Of a stretch of 64,000 nucleotides of DNA, positions 20,640 through 30,744 are shown piece by piece (position 1 is the stretch's first letter; every line of letters begins with the position of its first letter). The notes beneath the pieces are model-generated. The model was not told where the DNA came from and ran no database searches. It saw only the letters and a program-made list of their open reading frames with translations. This DNA is from Parahaliea mediterranea. Lineage in GTDB: Bacteria; Pseudomonadota; Gammaproteobacteria; Pseudomonadales; Halieaceae. The DNA is taken from positions 1 through 64,000 of the forward strand of contig NZ_JAFKCZ010000002.1 in NCBI RefSeq assembly GCF_017255185.1, in the 5' to 3' direction. Made by a program: the position numbers and the translations under genes.

Positions 20640-22214
20640 ATGCTCAATGACAAAATCAGCCTGGGTTTTTTCATCCTCCTGGTAACCGCAGCTGGTTTTT
20701 TCACCTGGTGGGGCGTCGGCTACACCGGTAACGGCAGCCTGCTGATCTTCCTGCTGGCCACCGCCTTCGGCATGTTCATGGCCTTCAATATCGGCGGCAA
20801 TGACGTGGCCAACTCCTTCGGCACCAGCGTCGGCGCCGGCACCCTGACCATCAAGCAGGCCCTGATCGTGGCCGCCATCTTCGAGGTCAGCGGCGCGATG
20901 ATCGCCGGCGGCGCGGTCACCGACACCATCCGCAAGGGCATCGTCGACCTGGGCACCCTGACCGGGGAGCCCGAGTTCGAGATCATGGATTTCGTGTACA
21001 TCATGATGTCCGCCCTGCTGGCCGCCGCCCTGTGGCTGCTGATCGCCACCAACCGGGGCTGGCCGGTGTCCACCACCCACTCCATCATCGGCGGCATCGT
21101 CGGCAGCTCCATCACCCTGGGCTGGGTGGGCGCGGGCATGGACCAGGCCCTGAGCCTGGTCCACTGGAGCCAGATCGGCACCATCGCCATCTCCTGGGTG
21201 CTGTCGCCGGTGCTGGGCGGGCTCGGCTCCTACGTCATTTATTTCTACATCAAGAAGCACATCCTCTCCTACAACGACGCGGCCCAGGAACAGCTGCAGG
21301 TAATCAAGCAGCGCAAGAAAGCGCTGCGCAAGGAACACAAGACCATCACCGAGCGCATGACCGAGATCCAGCAAATCGCCTACACCGGGGCGCTGGCCCG
21401 GGACGCGGCCAGCGCCAACGCCATGGAAGAGGCCAGCGAGGACGATTTCGAATCGGACTATTACAAGCAGCTGTACCAGTTGGAGAAGGAAAAGCAGGAG
21501 GTCGACGCCCACAAGGCGCTGGTGGTCTATACGCCGCTGCTGGCCGCGGGGGGCTCGATGATCATCACCATGATGCTGCTGTACAAGGGCCTGAAGAACC
21601 TGAAGCTGGAATCCTCGGACCTGCAAAACGGCTTGATCGTGTTGATGGTGGCCGCGGCGGTGTGGATGGCGATCTACATCCTGGCCCGCACCCAGCGCGG
21701 CGGCTCCCTGGAAAAATCCACCTTCCTGCTGTTCAGCTGGATGCAGGTGTTCACCGCCGCCGGCTTCGCCTTCAGCCACGGCTCCAACGACATCGCCAAC
21801 GCGATCGGCCCCTTCGCGGCCATTCTCGACGTGCTCCACAGCGGCGAGATCAACCCCAAGGCGCCGGTGCCCACCGCCGCCATGCTCACCTTCGGCATCG
21901 CCCTGGTGGCCGGGCTGTGGTTTATCGGCAAGGAAGTGATCCGCACGGTGGGCACCGAACTCACCCGCATGCATCCGGCTTCCGGCTTTACCGCCGAGCT
22001 GTCCGCCGCGAGCGTGGTACTCATCGCCTCCACCATGGGCCTGCCGGTTTCCAGCACCCACATCCTGGTGGGCGCGGTGCTCGGCATCGGCCTGGTCAAC
22101 CGCTCCACCAACTGGAACCTGATGAAGCCCATCGCCGCCGCCTGGGTGATCACCCTGCCCGCCGCGGCGCTACTGAGCTGTACCTGCTTCCTGATCCTGC
22201 GCGCGGTATTCTGA
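20640..22214 (+). CDS. PiT-family inorganic phosphate transporter
   Basis: The 524-residue protein contains the duplicated PiT signatures [16 protein letters not shown] and [14 protein letters not shown] in two hydrophobic halves, with a hydrophilic central region (about 210-305) rich in charged helices. STTHSIIGG and SSTHILVG are also typical. It takes up phosphate (or metal-phosphate) with H+ or Na+. The start [11 protein letters not shown] at 20640 is preferred; TTG at 20592 is in frame but adds non-homologous residues. No PhoU-like partner is adjacent. The amidohydrolase converges on it with a 6-bp gap. Confidence 0.92.
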   Translation: MLNDKISLGFFILLVTAAGFFTWWGVGYTGNGSLLIFLLATAFGMFMAFNIGGNDVANSFGTSVGAGTLTIKQALIVAAIFEVSGAMIAGGAVTDTIRKGIVDLGTLTGEPEFEIMDFVYIMMSALLAAALWLLIATNRGWPVSTTHSIIGGIVGSSITLGWVGAGMDQALSLVHWSQIGTIAISWVLSPVLGGLGSYVIYFYIKKHILSYNDAAQEQLQVIKQRKKALRKEHKTITERMTEIQQIAYTGALARDAASANAMEEASEDDFESDYYKQLYQLEKEKQEVDAHKALVVYTPLLAAGGSMIITMMLLYKGLKNLKLESSDLQNGLIVLMVAAAVWMAIYILARTQRGGSLEKSTFLLFSWMQVFTAAGFAFSHGSNDIANAIGPFAAILDVLHSGEINPKAPVPTAAMLTFGIALVAGLWFIGKEVIRTVGTELTRMHPASGFTAELSAASVVLIASTMGLPVSSTHILVGAVLGIGLVNRSTNWNLMKPIAAAWVITLPAAALLSCTCFLILRAVF

Positions 22215-22220
22215 GGCGGT

Positions 22221-23978
22221 TTAACGAGGGCGCGGGTAAACGATCCGGCCGTCCACCATCGTCAACAACACCCGGGTACGCGGTAGTTGCGCCACGGGGA
22301 TGTCGAGGATGTTGCGGTCGACCACGACCAGATCGGCCAGCTTGCCCACTTCCAGGGAACCCACCTGGTCGTCCCGCAACTGCAAACGGGCGCCTTCAAT
22401 CGTGTAGGCGCGGATCATGGTCGCCACATCCACCCGGTGTTCCGGCAGCCAGGCCGCGTCGGTGGCGGGATCCCACCCGGCCAGCGGGTTGTCGCCGCCG
22501 GCGTTGAGACCGACATAGGGGCGCGTCGCGGCGACCGCCATCGCCCAAAAGGGATTGGCCGTGGACACCGGCCAATCACTGCCCGCCGCCAGCGTCCCTC
22601 CCGCCCGGGCGATACTGCCGTAGGGGTAGATATGCCCCTTGCGCCGCGGCCCCAGGTAGTCCTCGACCCTGGCGATAATCTCCTGGTGCTTGCCCCAGAA
22701 CAGCTGGGCATTGGCGACCACGCCGAGAGTCGCGAAACGCGCGTAGTCCCGTGGCGATACAACGGTCAGGTGGGATATCGTCGGGCGGCGCGCCAATTCG
22801 CCCTGGTTTTCCCGGAGATAGGCCACCGCATCCAGCGCCTGGCGGGCCGCGCCGTCGCCCACGGTGTGGAAATGCAGGCCGAAATCCGCTTCGTTCAATG
22901 CGGCGCAATAGCGGCGCAGTTGATCGCCGTCGAACAGGTAGCCCTCGCTGTCGTAGGCGCCAAATTCGCCCGCGTAGGGCGCCAACATGGCCGCCGTGTG
23001 GCTGAGCACCACGCCATCGAGGAACAACTTCGCCCGGTCGGCGCGGATAAAGGCCGGATCGTATCGCTCAAGCTCCGCCCGCCGTTTCCGCAGCGCGGGA
23101 ATCAAGGCGTCGACCGGCACCTCGCCGGAGACCTTGAACGACAAGGTAGTGCGCGCGCTCAGCTCGCCGCGCTCGTACAGGTCGACAAAGGCCTGGCCCA
23201 GGGGATCGCCCACCGCGTAGGCGGTGAGGAACGACGTGATGCCATTGCTGTTCAGGTAGGCGAGGGCCTGCTTCAGGGCATTCGCGTAGGCCGCCTCCGG
23301 GTCGCGCACGATGCGGTCCGCGACCAGGCCGATCGCTGCGTCTTCGTGTATCAATCCGGTCGGCTCACCAGTGCGGGGATCGCGCTCAAAGTGGCCTCCG
23401 GCGGGGTCCGGGGTACTCGCGTCCACGCCCGCCAGGCTCAGGGCCGCCGAATTGGCGAGCGCGGTATGGCCAAAATGATCGTGCAACAATACCGGGATAT
23501 CGCCGACCGCCGCATCGATCCATTCCCGGCGCGGGCTCGACTCGCCAAAGTTCTCCCTCACCCAGCCGCCCCCGGTAATATACCGCGCCCCGGGGTTCGC
23601 CTCGCGGTAGCGGCGCAGGGCCCCTCCCACGTCCGCCGCGCTGCCGGCCTCGCCGAGATTCACTTCGGTAAAGGTCTTGCCGCCCCAGATGGGGTGGACA
23701 TGCGAATCGATAAAACCCGGCAAAACCATCTTGCCGGCGGCGTCGATCACTTCGGTGGCGGGACCGATGTAGTCCGCGGCGCCGGTGTCATCGCCGACAT
23801 AGACGATCCGCTTGCCCGCCACCGCCACGGCGCTGGCCCAGGGTCGGGCCTCATCCACCGTGTAGACGGCCCCGCCGCGCAACACATAATCCGCTTCGAC
23901 CGCCAGCGCCGGCAGTGTTAACAGGCAGCCGCAGATCACCAGCCACCGGCTGTACATTGATATACCCAGCACATGCAC
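22221..23978 (-). CDS. Exported metal-dependent amidohydrolase
   Basis: The 585-residue protein has an N-terminal signal peptide (LVICGCLLTLPALAVEA) and an amidohydrolase-3 domain. Landmarks are FIDSHVHPIWGG (HxH metal ligands), LHDHFGHTALANS, LHFHTVGDGAARQALDA and SDWPVSTANPF. The family hydrolyses amides, esters or imides, and the substrate is not predictable here. Met at 23957 is an alternative start. It is divergent from a TonB-dependent receptor across a 263-bp region, which suggests a shared regulatory region and perhaps a shared substrate. Confidence 0.85.
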   Translation of the reverse strand: MHVLGISMYSRWLVICGCLLTLPALAVEADYVLRGGAVYTVDEARPWASAVAVAGKRIVYVGDDTGAADYIGPATEVIDAAGKMVLPGFIDSHVHPIWGGKTFTEVNLGEAGSAADVGGALRRYREANPGARYITGGGWVRENFGESSPRREWIDAAVGDIPVLLHDHFGHTALANSAALSLAGVDASTPDPAGGHFERDPRTGEPTGLIHEDAAIGLVADRIVRDPEAAYANALKQALAYLNSNGITSFLTAYAVGDPLGQAFVDLYERGELSARTTLSFKVSGEVPVDALIPALRKRRAELERYDPAFIRADRAKLFLDGVVLSHTAAMLAPYAGEFGAYDSEGYLFDGDQLRRYCAALNEADFGLHFHTVGDGAARQALDAVAYLRENQGELARRPTISHLTVVSPRDYARFATLGVVANAQLFWGKHQEIIARVEDYLGPRRKGHIYPYGSIARAGGTLAAGSDWPVSTANPFWAMAVAATRPYVGLNAGGDNPLAGWDPATDAAWLPEHRVDVATMIRAYTIEGARLQLRDDQVGSLEVGKLADLVVVDRNILDIPVAQLPRTRVLLTMVDGRIVYPRPR

Positions 23979-24241
23979 TCCCGTCTATTCGCGTCGCGGA
24001 TCGATCAAGGGCGATGGTAAAGCAGCGCACCGGCCCATGGTGTTGCATTGTGCGCACGGCATGGTGACCCAGGGTCGCCGCGCGTGGTGAGCCCGGCTCA
24101 CCGCAAACAGGAGATTTGGCACCGGGGACGGGAGGGCCAACCCATCTAGAATCGCACCTGCAGAAGCAGCGCACCCCGCAACGGCGACAGGCCGCACGCG
24201 GGGCCGCCAGCTGAATAATAAGCGATTGATCGGGAGGTACT
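23979..24241. promoter_or_regulatory. Divergent control region of amidohydrolase and TonB receptor
   Basis: These 263 bp separate two divergent genes. A strong GGGAGG ribosome-binding site is at 24231-24236 in front of the receptor. I could not pick out a convincing operator or a consensus promoter. Confidence 0.35.
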
Positions 24242-26740
24242 ATGCAACATCCAGTGCGATTCCAGCACAAATTTCTCTTCTCCGCCGTGGCAGCGTCCCT
24301 GGCGGTGACGTTGCCGGCCGTGGCGCAGGAGCGCCCCAGGCTGGAGGAGATCGTGGTCACCGCCTCGGCGCGCGAACAGAGCGTGCAGGACATTCCCTAC
24401 AACATTTCCGCCATGGATGGCGGCGAAATCGCCGCGCAGCAAATCACCGACCAGGCCGAGCTGCTGCGCTCCATTTCCGGGGTATCGGTCATGGACCGCG
24501 GTTATCGCAATTCCGGCATGGTGAACAGCATCATCATACGCGGCCTCAACGTGGACAGCGGACTCACTGGCGATATTGCGCTCAACGCCGTGCCCACGGT
24601 CTCCACCTATGTCGACAACACCCCCCTGTTCGCCAATTTCGTGCTCAAGGACATCGCGCGGGTGGAAGTCCTGCGCGGCCCCCAGGGCACGCTGTACGGT
24701 TCCGGCTCACTGGGCGGCACCGTGCGCTACATCTCCAACAAGCCGCACACGGAGGCCCTCGAGGGCCAGGTGGACGTGGACTACAGCCAGACCACCGGTT
24801 CCAACGGCCACAACACCCACCTCTTCGGCATGATCAACGTGCCGCTTGCGGAGTCCCTGGCGCTGCGCGCCAGCGCCGGCCGCCTCGACAATGACGGCGT
24901 CGTCGACTACGTCAACGCCTACCGCCTCAACAGCCATCGCGAACCCCTGATCGCGGTGGACGGCGACTGCGTCGACCCCCGGGACGCCACCGACCAGCAG
25001 GTGCTGCACAACGGCGCCTGCTACGGCAATCGCGAGGACGCCGACGATGTGGCGATCGACTACGCCCGCGCCGCCCTGCGCTGGGATATCACCGATCGGC
25101 TGAGCCTGCTGGCCACTGTCCAGCACCAGGAGGACGAGGTCGGCGGCCGCCGGGCGGTCACCCTCGGGGACAACAATCAACCGCAGGGCTCGCCGCTGCG
25201 CTTCGACTACGACGAGCTGGAATCCGGGCAGGTGTTGCTGGAGCCCTCATCCAGGGAGGTGGACCTGTACAGCCTCGATCTGGAATGGGACCTGGGTTTT
25301 GCCACGTTGACCTCCAATACCTCCTACTTCGACAACGAGGGCGTGGGCGAAAGCGACAACGGCGCGCTGTGGGTCAGCGGCGGCGAGGCCGGGGCGGACG
25401 AAAGTCGCGACTGGATCACCGCCTTTGGCTATTCCGGTTGGCCGCGGCCGGCGCAGCGTGCGGAACGCGGCTACCGCGACAAAACCCTGGTACAGGAACT
25501 GCGGCTGGTCTCCAACGAACAGGTTGCCGGCTTCGACTGGCTGGCGGGCGCGTTTTACCTGGACCAGGAACAGGAGGTCTACCAGAACAGCTACAACCCG
25601 GGCATGGACGTATTCAACGACGCCTGCCGCGCCACCGGCGATGCGGTGTGCGACAACTTCTGGCCGCGCTTTTACGACGGCCTGACAGAGATCGACTACG
25701 AGTACCTGCGCGAGGTCAGCTTTGAAGAGCTCGCCCTGTACGGCGAACTCACCTACAACTTCTCCGAGTCCCTGCGCCTGACCGGTGGGCTGCGGTGGTT
25801 CGACAACGACACGGTGAACGACACCCTGATGGGCTTCCCCCTGGTGGAGGGCTGGACCGCCTCACCGGTACCGCGCTCGCAGGACAGCGACAGCGATATC
25901 CTGCTCAAACTCAACCTGTCCTGGGATATCAACCCGCAACTCATGCTCTACGGCACCGTGTCCGAGGGCTACCGGCGCGGCGGCGCCAGCGCGGTCCCCA
26001 GCGCCGAGAACGGCGACCCCTTCGGCGAGCCCAACGCCGAGTCCCTGCGCAGCTACGAGAAGGACACCGTGCTCAACCACGAGCTGGGCATCAAGGGAAG
26101 GCTCGACAACCTGTCGTTCACCGCGTCCGCCTTCTATGTCGATTGGCGGGACCCCCAGCTCAACGCCACCACCGAGCTCTACGGCTTCTACGTCGCGCTC
26201 AATGGCGACGAGGCTTCCACCATCGGCGTGGAACTGGAGGTCGATGGCTACCTCGGCGACACCCTGCACTACCGTATCGGCTATACCTACGTGGAAGCCG
26301 AGCTGGAAGCCAATTTCATCAGCCCGCAAAACGGCGCCGTGATCGCAGCGTCGGGCACCACTCTCCCCGGCACACCCGAAAATGTCTTCAGCGCCTCGCT
26401 GGATTATCCCTGGCAGTTGCGCGACGGTGTGTACCTGACCCCGCGGATCAATGCCTACTACCAGTCCGAGGCCAAGAACTACATCAGCGACACGGCCGCG
26501 GTCAGCCAGGTGCACGACGCCTTCTGGTTACTCGGCGCCTCGGTGGCTTTGAATACCGACAACTGGAACATTACGCTCTACGGCAAGAACCTCGGTAACG
26601 AGGAAGGTGTCACCGGGGCCTTCCCCGCCACCGACTGGAGCTACGATACCGGGGTATTCGAGAACTGGTATGGCAACGGCAATCGCCAGATGATCGCGCA
26701 GCCGCGCACCCTGGGACTCAGCGCGACCTACCACTTCTAG
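24242..26740 (+). CDS. TonB-dependent outer-membrane receptor
   Basis: The 832-residue protein has a signal peptide ending PAVAQ, a TonB-box-like LEEIVVTASAREQ, a plug domain with IIIRGLNV and VEVLRGPQGTLYGSGSLGGTVRYI, and a beta-barrel ending LSATYHF with the usual terminal Phe. It imports a ligand energised by TonB-ExbBD; the ligand is unknown. Such receptors in marine gammaproteobacteria often serve lipid, steroid or aromatic catabolism, and the nearby P450 remnant, GMC oxidoreductase and amidohydrolase would fit, but this is inference. Confidence 0.92.
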   Translation: MQHPVRFQHKFLFSAVAASLAVTLPAVAQERPRLEEIVVTASAREQSVQDIPYNISAMDGGEIAAQQITDQAELLRSISGVSVMDRGYRNSGMVNSIIIRGLNVDSGLTGDIALNAVPTVSTYVDNTPLFANFVLKDIARVEVLRGPQGTLYGSGSLGGTVRYISNKPHTEALEGQVDVDYSQTTGSNGHNTHLFGMINVPLAESLALRASAGRLDNDGVVDYVNAYRLNSHREPLIAVDGDCVDPRDATDQQVLHNGACYGNREDADDVAIDYARAALRWDITDRLSLLATVQHQEDEVGGRRAVTLGDNNQPQGSPLRFDYDELESGQVLLEPSSREVDLYSLDLEWDLGFATLTSNTSYFDNEGVGESDNGALWVSGGEAGADESRDWITAFGYSGWPRPAQRAERGYRDKTLVQELRLVSNEQVAGFDWLAGAFYLDQEQEVYQNSYNPGMDVFNDACRATGDAVCDNFWPRFYDGLTEIDYEYLREVSFEELALYGELTYNFSESLRLTGGLRWFDNDTVNDTLMGFPLVEGWTASPVPRSQDSDSDILLKLNLSWDINPQLMLYGTVSEGYRRGGASAVPSAENGDPFGEPNAESLRSYEKDTVLNHELGIKGRLDNLSFTASAFYVDWRDPQLNATTELYGFYVALNGDEASTIGVELEVDGYLGDTLHYRIGYTYVEAELEANFISPQNGAVIAASGTTLPGTPENVFSASLDYPWQLRDGVYLTPRINAYYQSEAKNYISDTAAVSQVHDAFWLLGASVALNTDNWNITLYGKNLGNEEGVTGAFPATDWSYDTGVFENWYGNGNRQMIAQPRTLGLSATYHF

Positions 26741-26755
26741 CCCGTCGACCTCCCC

Positions 26756-26792
26756 TGGCGGGCCCGACCGCGCCCTGTAGCCGGGCCCGCCA
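26756..26792 (+). terminator. Hairpin after TonB receptor
   Basis: TGGCGGGCCCG and CGGGCCCGCCA pair over 11 bp with a 15-nt loop, 16 bp after the receptor stop. No T-run follows, so termination is uncertain. Confidence 0.35.
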
Positions 26793-26989
26793 TTGCCAGT
26801 ATCTCCCGCCAACCGCGCCGCCGGTTTGCCCTGCTAAACCAATTTGCGCCGCGGTATCCGCGGCCGGCAATTGCCCCTGCGCGAGCGCCAGGGCAGCTAT
26901 ACACTCGCAGAGCGAATATGCCGGTCACCCCACGGGCAAGACCTGCCACCCGGCACCTAATAATAAATTAGCGGCGAGCGGAGTGAGCC

Positions 26990-27221
26990 ATGAACAGCTG
27001 CCCCTTTACCAACCCGCTGGATTCCGCCAGCCACACCGCCGGCATGCCCTACGACGACCTGGCACGCCCACCGGGTCGTGGACGCGGTGGCCGGCGCCCG
27101 GGGCGAATGCGACGTCGTGAAAGAGGTGACCGCCGAACGGCCGCTGATCGCGGTCCTGGAACGGCCCGGCGCACCCATCGTGAACCGATCGGCGACTGAC
27201 GCGGCGCGGGCGGCCCAATGA
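26990..27221 (+). pseudogene. Cytochrome P450 remnant
   Basis: The start MNSCPFTNPLDSASHTAGMPYDDLA resembles a P450 N-terminus (CPF-NP----GMPYD-LA). After a one-base frame change near 27060 the text continues HAHRVVDAVAGARGECDVV, KEVTAERPLIAVLERPGAP, recalling the helix region of bacterial P450s ('R-VD-V--RGECDVV-EV-AE-PL-V--ELLGVP'). About 70 residues remain of an expected 400, with the haem-binding Cys region gone. Its stop overlaps the ATG of the GMC oxidoreductase (ATGA), so a P450-GMC operon probably existed before decay. Confidence 0.55.
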
Positions 27222-28897
27222 GCGACGACTACGACTACATCATCGTCGGCGCCGGATCCGCCGGCTGCGCCCTGGCCAACCGCCTGTCCCGGGAGCCCAA
27301 CCGGCGGGTATTGCTGATCGAGGCCGGGGGCGAGGGCCGCCACCCGATGATCCACATTCCACTCGGCTTTGCCTTCCTGATGAACCACAAGACCCTCAAC
27401 TGGTGCTACCGGACCGAGGCGGAGCCGCAGCTGGCGGGGCGGCGCATCAAGTGGCCCCGGGGCAAGGTACTGGGGGGCACCAGCGCCATCAACGGCATGG
27501 TCTACATCCGCGGCCAGCGGCAGGACTACGACCACTGGGCAGACCTGGGCTGCAACGGCTGGGACTACGACAGCGTGTTGCCCTATTTCAAGCGCGGCGA
27601 ACACAAGGCCGAGGGAGCCGACGCCTTCCACGGCCGCGGCGGCCCCCTGTGGGTGGAGGAATTCAGGCCCGAAGAACGCATGGCCCTGGCGGATATCTTC
27701 GTGCAGGCGGCGATGGAAACCGGCCTGCCCTACAACGCCGACTTCAACGGCGCGCGGCAGGAGGGCGTCGGCTACTACCAAAAAAATATCCGCCGCGGAC
27801 GGCGCCAGAGCGCCAAGCGCTGCTACCTCGATCCGGTGCGCGGGCGGCCCAACCTCACCGTACTCACCCGCGCCCTGGTCAGCCGGGTGGTGATCGAGGA
27901 CGGGCGCGCGGTGGCGGTGGAATACCGCCGTCGCGGGACAGCCGCCGGGAAACCCCAGCGAGCCCGCGCGCGCCGCGAAATCGTGCTCTGCGGCGGCACG
28001 GTCAATTCGCCGCAGGTACTGGAGTTGTCAGGTATCGGCGACGGCGAACACCTCTCCAGGCTCGGCATCGAGGTGGTGCGGGATCTGCCCGCGGTGGGCG
28101 AGAACCTCCAGGACCACCTGACGGTGAACGTGATACAGGGCCTACACGGCGTGCCCACTTTCTACGAGGAGAGTCGCCCCCTCGCCCTGCTGAAAAACCT
28201 CGGCCGCTACGCCCTGCGCGGCGAGGGCCTGCTGGCCCATCCCGCGGCCCAGGTCGGGGTGTTCTTCCGCAGCGGCGAGGGCATCGATCGACCCGACGCC
28301 CAGGTGCACTTCGCCCCCGCCGCCAGCGAGTACGACAGCGCCGGCAACATGAAATCCCGCCCCGGCACCACCGCCACGGTCTGCCACCTGCGACCGGAAA
28401 GCCGCGGCAGTATCCACATCCACTGCTCCGACCCGAGCCTGGCGCCGGCGATCCGCGCCAACTACCTCGCCCGCGAGGGCGACGAACGCGCGCTGGTGGC
28501 CGCCGTGCGTCGCGTGCGCGCCTGCTTTGCCGCCCCGGCGCTGGATCCGCACCGGGGCCCGGAGTACCTCCCCGGACCAGCCCGGCAGTCGGATGAGCAG
28601 ATCCTGCAATACATACGCGAACAGGCGGAATCGGTGTACCACCCGGTGGGCACCTGCCGCATGGGCTCGGATGCCGGCTCGGTGGTGGACGAGCGCCTGC
28701 GGGTGCGCGGCGTCGCCGGCTTGCGGGTGGCGGACGCCTCGATCATGCCGACCCTGGTCTCGGGCAACACCAATGCCCCCACCATCATGATCGCCGAAAA
28801 GTGCGCCGACCTGCTGCTGCGGGACACCGGCGTGCCACTGGACAGCACCGCCGCGGCGGGGACACCCAGCCGAGAGTACGAGGTGACCGCAGGATGA
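27218..28897 (+). CDS. GMC-family FAD-dependent oxidoreductase
   Basis: The 559-residue protein starts DYDYIIVGAGSAGCALANRLS, the FAD-binding Rossmann motif. It has the GMC signatures KVLGGTSAINGMVYIRGQ and GGTVNSPQVLELSGIG, and C-terminal VYHPVGTCRMG and SGNTNAPTIMIAEK with the catalytic His/Asn region. Members oxidise alcohols, choline or sugars, and the marine homologues usually called choline dehydrogenase have many substrates. Choline-specific neighbours (betB, betI) are absent, so I leave the substrate open. Expression was probably coupled to the decayed P450 upstream. Confidence 0.9.
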   Translation: MSDDYDYIIVGAGSAGCALANRLSREPNRRVLLIEAGGEGRHPMIHIPLGFAFLMNHKTLNWCYRTEAEPQLAGRRIKWPRGKVLGGTSAINGMVYIRGQRQDYDHWADLGCNGWDYDSVLPYFKRGEHKAEGADAFHGRGGPLWVEEFRPEERMALADIFVQAAMETGLPYNADFNGARQEGVGYYQKNIRRGRRQSAKRCYLDPVRGRPNLTVLTRALVSRVVIEDGRAVAVEYRRRGTAAGKPQRARARREIVLCGGTVNSPQVLELSGIGDGEHLSRLGIEVVRDLPAVGENLQDHLTVNVIQGLHGVPTFYEESRPLALLKNLGRYALRGEGLLAHPAAQVGVFFRSGEGIDRPDAQVHFAPAASEYDSAGNMKSRPGTTATVCHLRPESRGSIHIHCSDPSLAPAIRANYLAREGDERALVAAVRRVRACFAAPALDPHRGPEYLPGPARQSDEQILQYIREQAESVYHPVGTCRMGSDAGSVVDERLRVRGVAGLRVADASIMPTLVSGNTNAPTIMIAEKCADLLLRDTGVPLDSTAAAGTPSREYEVTAG

Positions 28898-28970
28898 GCG
28901 CACCGGCCGGCCACGAGGCCCTGGACGATCAAAGGTGGCCAAACTGCTCGCCGGCCAGATCAAGCGCTGA
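28893..28970 (+). pseudogene. Small fragment behind the GMC gene, possible remnant
   Basis: ATGAGCGCACC overlaps the GMC stop (28893-28897) and reads MSAPAGHEALDDQ. A shift of one base then gives VAKLLAGQIKR followed by TGA near 28968. The two halves together look like the start and end of a protein from which the middle was deleted. No family can be named. Confidence 0.25.
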
Positions 28971-28983
28971 CCCGCGACGCGGC

Positions 28984-30609
28984 CTAATCCCCCAGCGTCG
29001 CCGCCTTTATCGGTTCCGACAGGATTTTATCGATATCGCCTCGCATCAGCCCCGCGGCAACATCCGTCATCGTATTGACCTGGCGAAGAAACTGGTCGGG
29101 GTCGAGATAGTCCAGACCCGCGGCCGTGGACCAATAGGCCCCCATGGAAACCATATTGGCGGCGATGGCCTCAATGCCCAACCGCCGCGGGTGGTGGCCG
29201 AGACCGAACCAATGGCCCTGGGACCGGCCGTGGATACCGGCAATGTCGGTGGAACGCAACACCTGCCGACTCGGCTGGTGCCGCCTTAGCGCCGTTTCGG
29301 CGATGTCGATCAGGTCGCGGTAGCCGGTGACGTAGTAAGCGCCCCGTTCCGGGCTTCCAGTGGGCAGGTACCGCCCGTCGCGCTCCGCGTATTCCCGCTG
29401 CCCCAAGTGCTCCAGGTGCACACTGGCGACCAGGCGGCCATGGGCCGGCGCCAACGCGCCACCCGGCCCCAACACGCGCTCGATGTCGTAGGCCGGCAGC
29501 GCGTGTTCGCGGTCGGGGATGAAATGCCGGCTGTCCAGGAACAGCATCAAGCTCTTGTCGCGGTCGCCGCGATCGATCGCGGCGAAATAGCGCAGCATCG
29601 CCAGCAGCCCCAGCGGACCGTTCTCCTGCGAGATCGAGGGCCCGTCGGTGTGGGAAATCATCAGGATAATTTCGTCGCGGTCACTGCCGTAGTGGCGCCC
29701 GGGCAGCACCGCCGCCAGCTGGTACGCCTCGGTCAGCTCCTGCCGTGCATCGAGAGTGAGGGTGGCGGCGGCGTGCTCGCGCGCGGCCGCCAACAGCTCG
29801 CGCCCCGCCTCCCGGCCGAGGTACAGCGTCGGCACATCGTAGATGCCGGGCACCGGAAAACTGTACAGGCCGCGCACCCGCGCGTCGGCCATATCGAAGA
29901 TCAGCGCCACCCCCGCCGCCCGCGACTGCTTGATCAATTTGAGAAAATGCGGCTCCGGGAAGGGCAGCCGGCCCTGCAGGTTGGCGGCGAACAACTGCGA
30001 GGCGGTACTGGCGGCCACGGTCTGCTCCACCTCCAGCCACTGGCCCACCGCGTAGGGATAGTCGGGCGGTGCGTACCACCAGTCCGGCTCCTGTCGCTGG
30101 AAGTCGGTGGCGGCGATCCGCAGGGCAACGATCTTGCCCGCCAGTACCGCCGGGTCCGGCAGCGCGGCAAGCTCGGCCCCGGTCAGGACCACCACCGGCG
30201 CGGTGACGCCCCCGGAACCCGTGTTTCCCGAATTGGCGCCGTAGTGCGCCACGTCGATGTCACGCCCGCCGATACGCAGTGACCAACCGCTGCGATCGGG
30301 CCACTCGGAGGTCCACCAGCGCGTGTAGTGGAATGGATGCCGGCGCACATCCACCATCCCCAAGGCGCGCGCCTCGCGCTCAATGAGATCCATGTAGTTT
30401 TGCCAATTGGCGGTGCCGGCAAAGGTCGGGCCGCCGGCATCCTTGTGGCGGTGCCAGTCGAGTACCTGCTCCCGCGATACAGCCAGGCCGGGACAAAATT
30501 GCCGCAGGCACTCCGCTCCCGCGCCGGCGGCGGTTGGCGTCACAAAAATGCAAACAACTGCGGTGTAAAGTACTATGGTGGCCCGGGCCCACATAACAAC
30601 ACGGTACAT
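28984..30609 (-). CDS. Exported M28-like peptidase with PA-type domain
   Basis: The 541-residue protein (start 30609, MYRVVMWARAT) has a signal peptide ending near PTAAGAGA. A middle part (about residues 130-290) resembles protease-associated domains. The C-terminal part has ISHTDGPSISQENGPLGLLAML, comparable with the His-Asp and Glu region of M28 zinc aminopeptidases, and LFLDSRHF. Metal ligands are only partly recognisable, so peptidase activity is uncertain. The frame extends to 30750 but adds no signal-like sequence. It is divergent from an AraC-type regulator, its likely controller. Confidence 0.65.
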   Translation of the reverse strand: MYRVVMWARATIVLYTAVVCIFVTPTAAGAGAECLRQFCPGLAVSREQVLDWHRHKDAGGPTFAGTANWQNYMDLIEREARALGMVDVRRHPFHYTRWWTSEWPDRSGWSLRIGGRDIDVAHYGANSGNTGSGGVTAPVVVLTGAELAALPDPAVLAGKIVALRIAATDFQRQEPDWWYAPPDYPYAVGQWLEVEQTVAASTASQLFAANLQGRLPFPEPHFLKLIKQSRAAGVALIFDMADARVRGLYSFPVPGIYDVPTLYLGREAGRELLAAAREHAAATLTLDARQELTEAYQLAAVLPGRHYGSDRDEIILMISHTDGPSISQENGPLGLLAMLRYFAAIDRGDRDKSLMLFLDSRHFIPDREHALPAYDIERVLGPGGALAPAHGRLVASVHLEHLGQREYAERDGRYLPTGSPERGAYYVTGYRDLIDIAETALRRHQPSRQVLRSTDIAGIHGRSQGHWFGLGHHPRRLGIEAIAANMVSMGAYWSTAAGLDYLDPDQFLRQVNTMTDVAAGLMRGDIDKILSEPIKAATLGD

Positions 30610-30744
30610 ATACTGCTTCCTCGCGACCGTGCCGGCGGTTGCCGGCAATGGCCCTGTGAATATCAAACTGCTCTCCGGCGCCGCAACCCGGTCGGCACCG
30701 GGAGCCGGGCGCCCCTGAAATACCGGGAACAAGGCCTCACGCAC

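Noticed and set aside
20070-22061. A 663-codon minus-strand open frame across the phosphate transporter
   Set aside because: Shadow of PiT and PA2778-like genes; Gly/His/Asp-rich low complexity.
27218-28897. betA choline dehydrogenase
   Set aside because: No betB, betI or betT neighbour, and the adjacent P450 stub and TonB receptor point to another substrate, so only the family is named.
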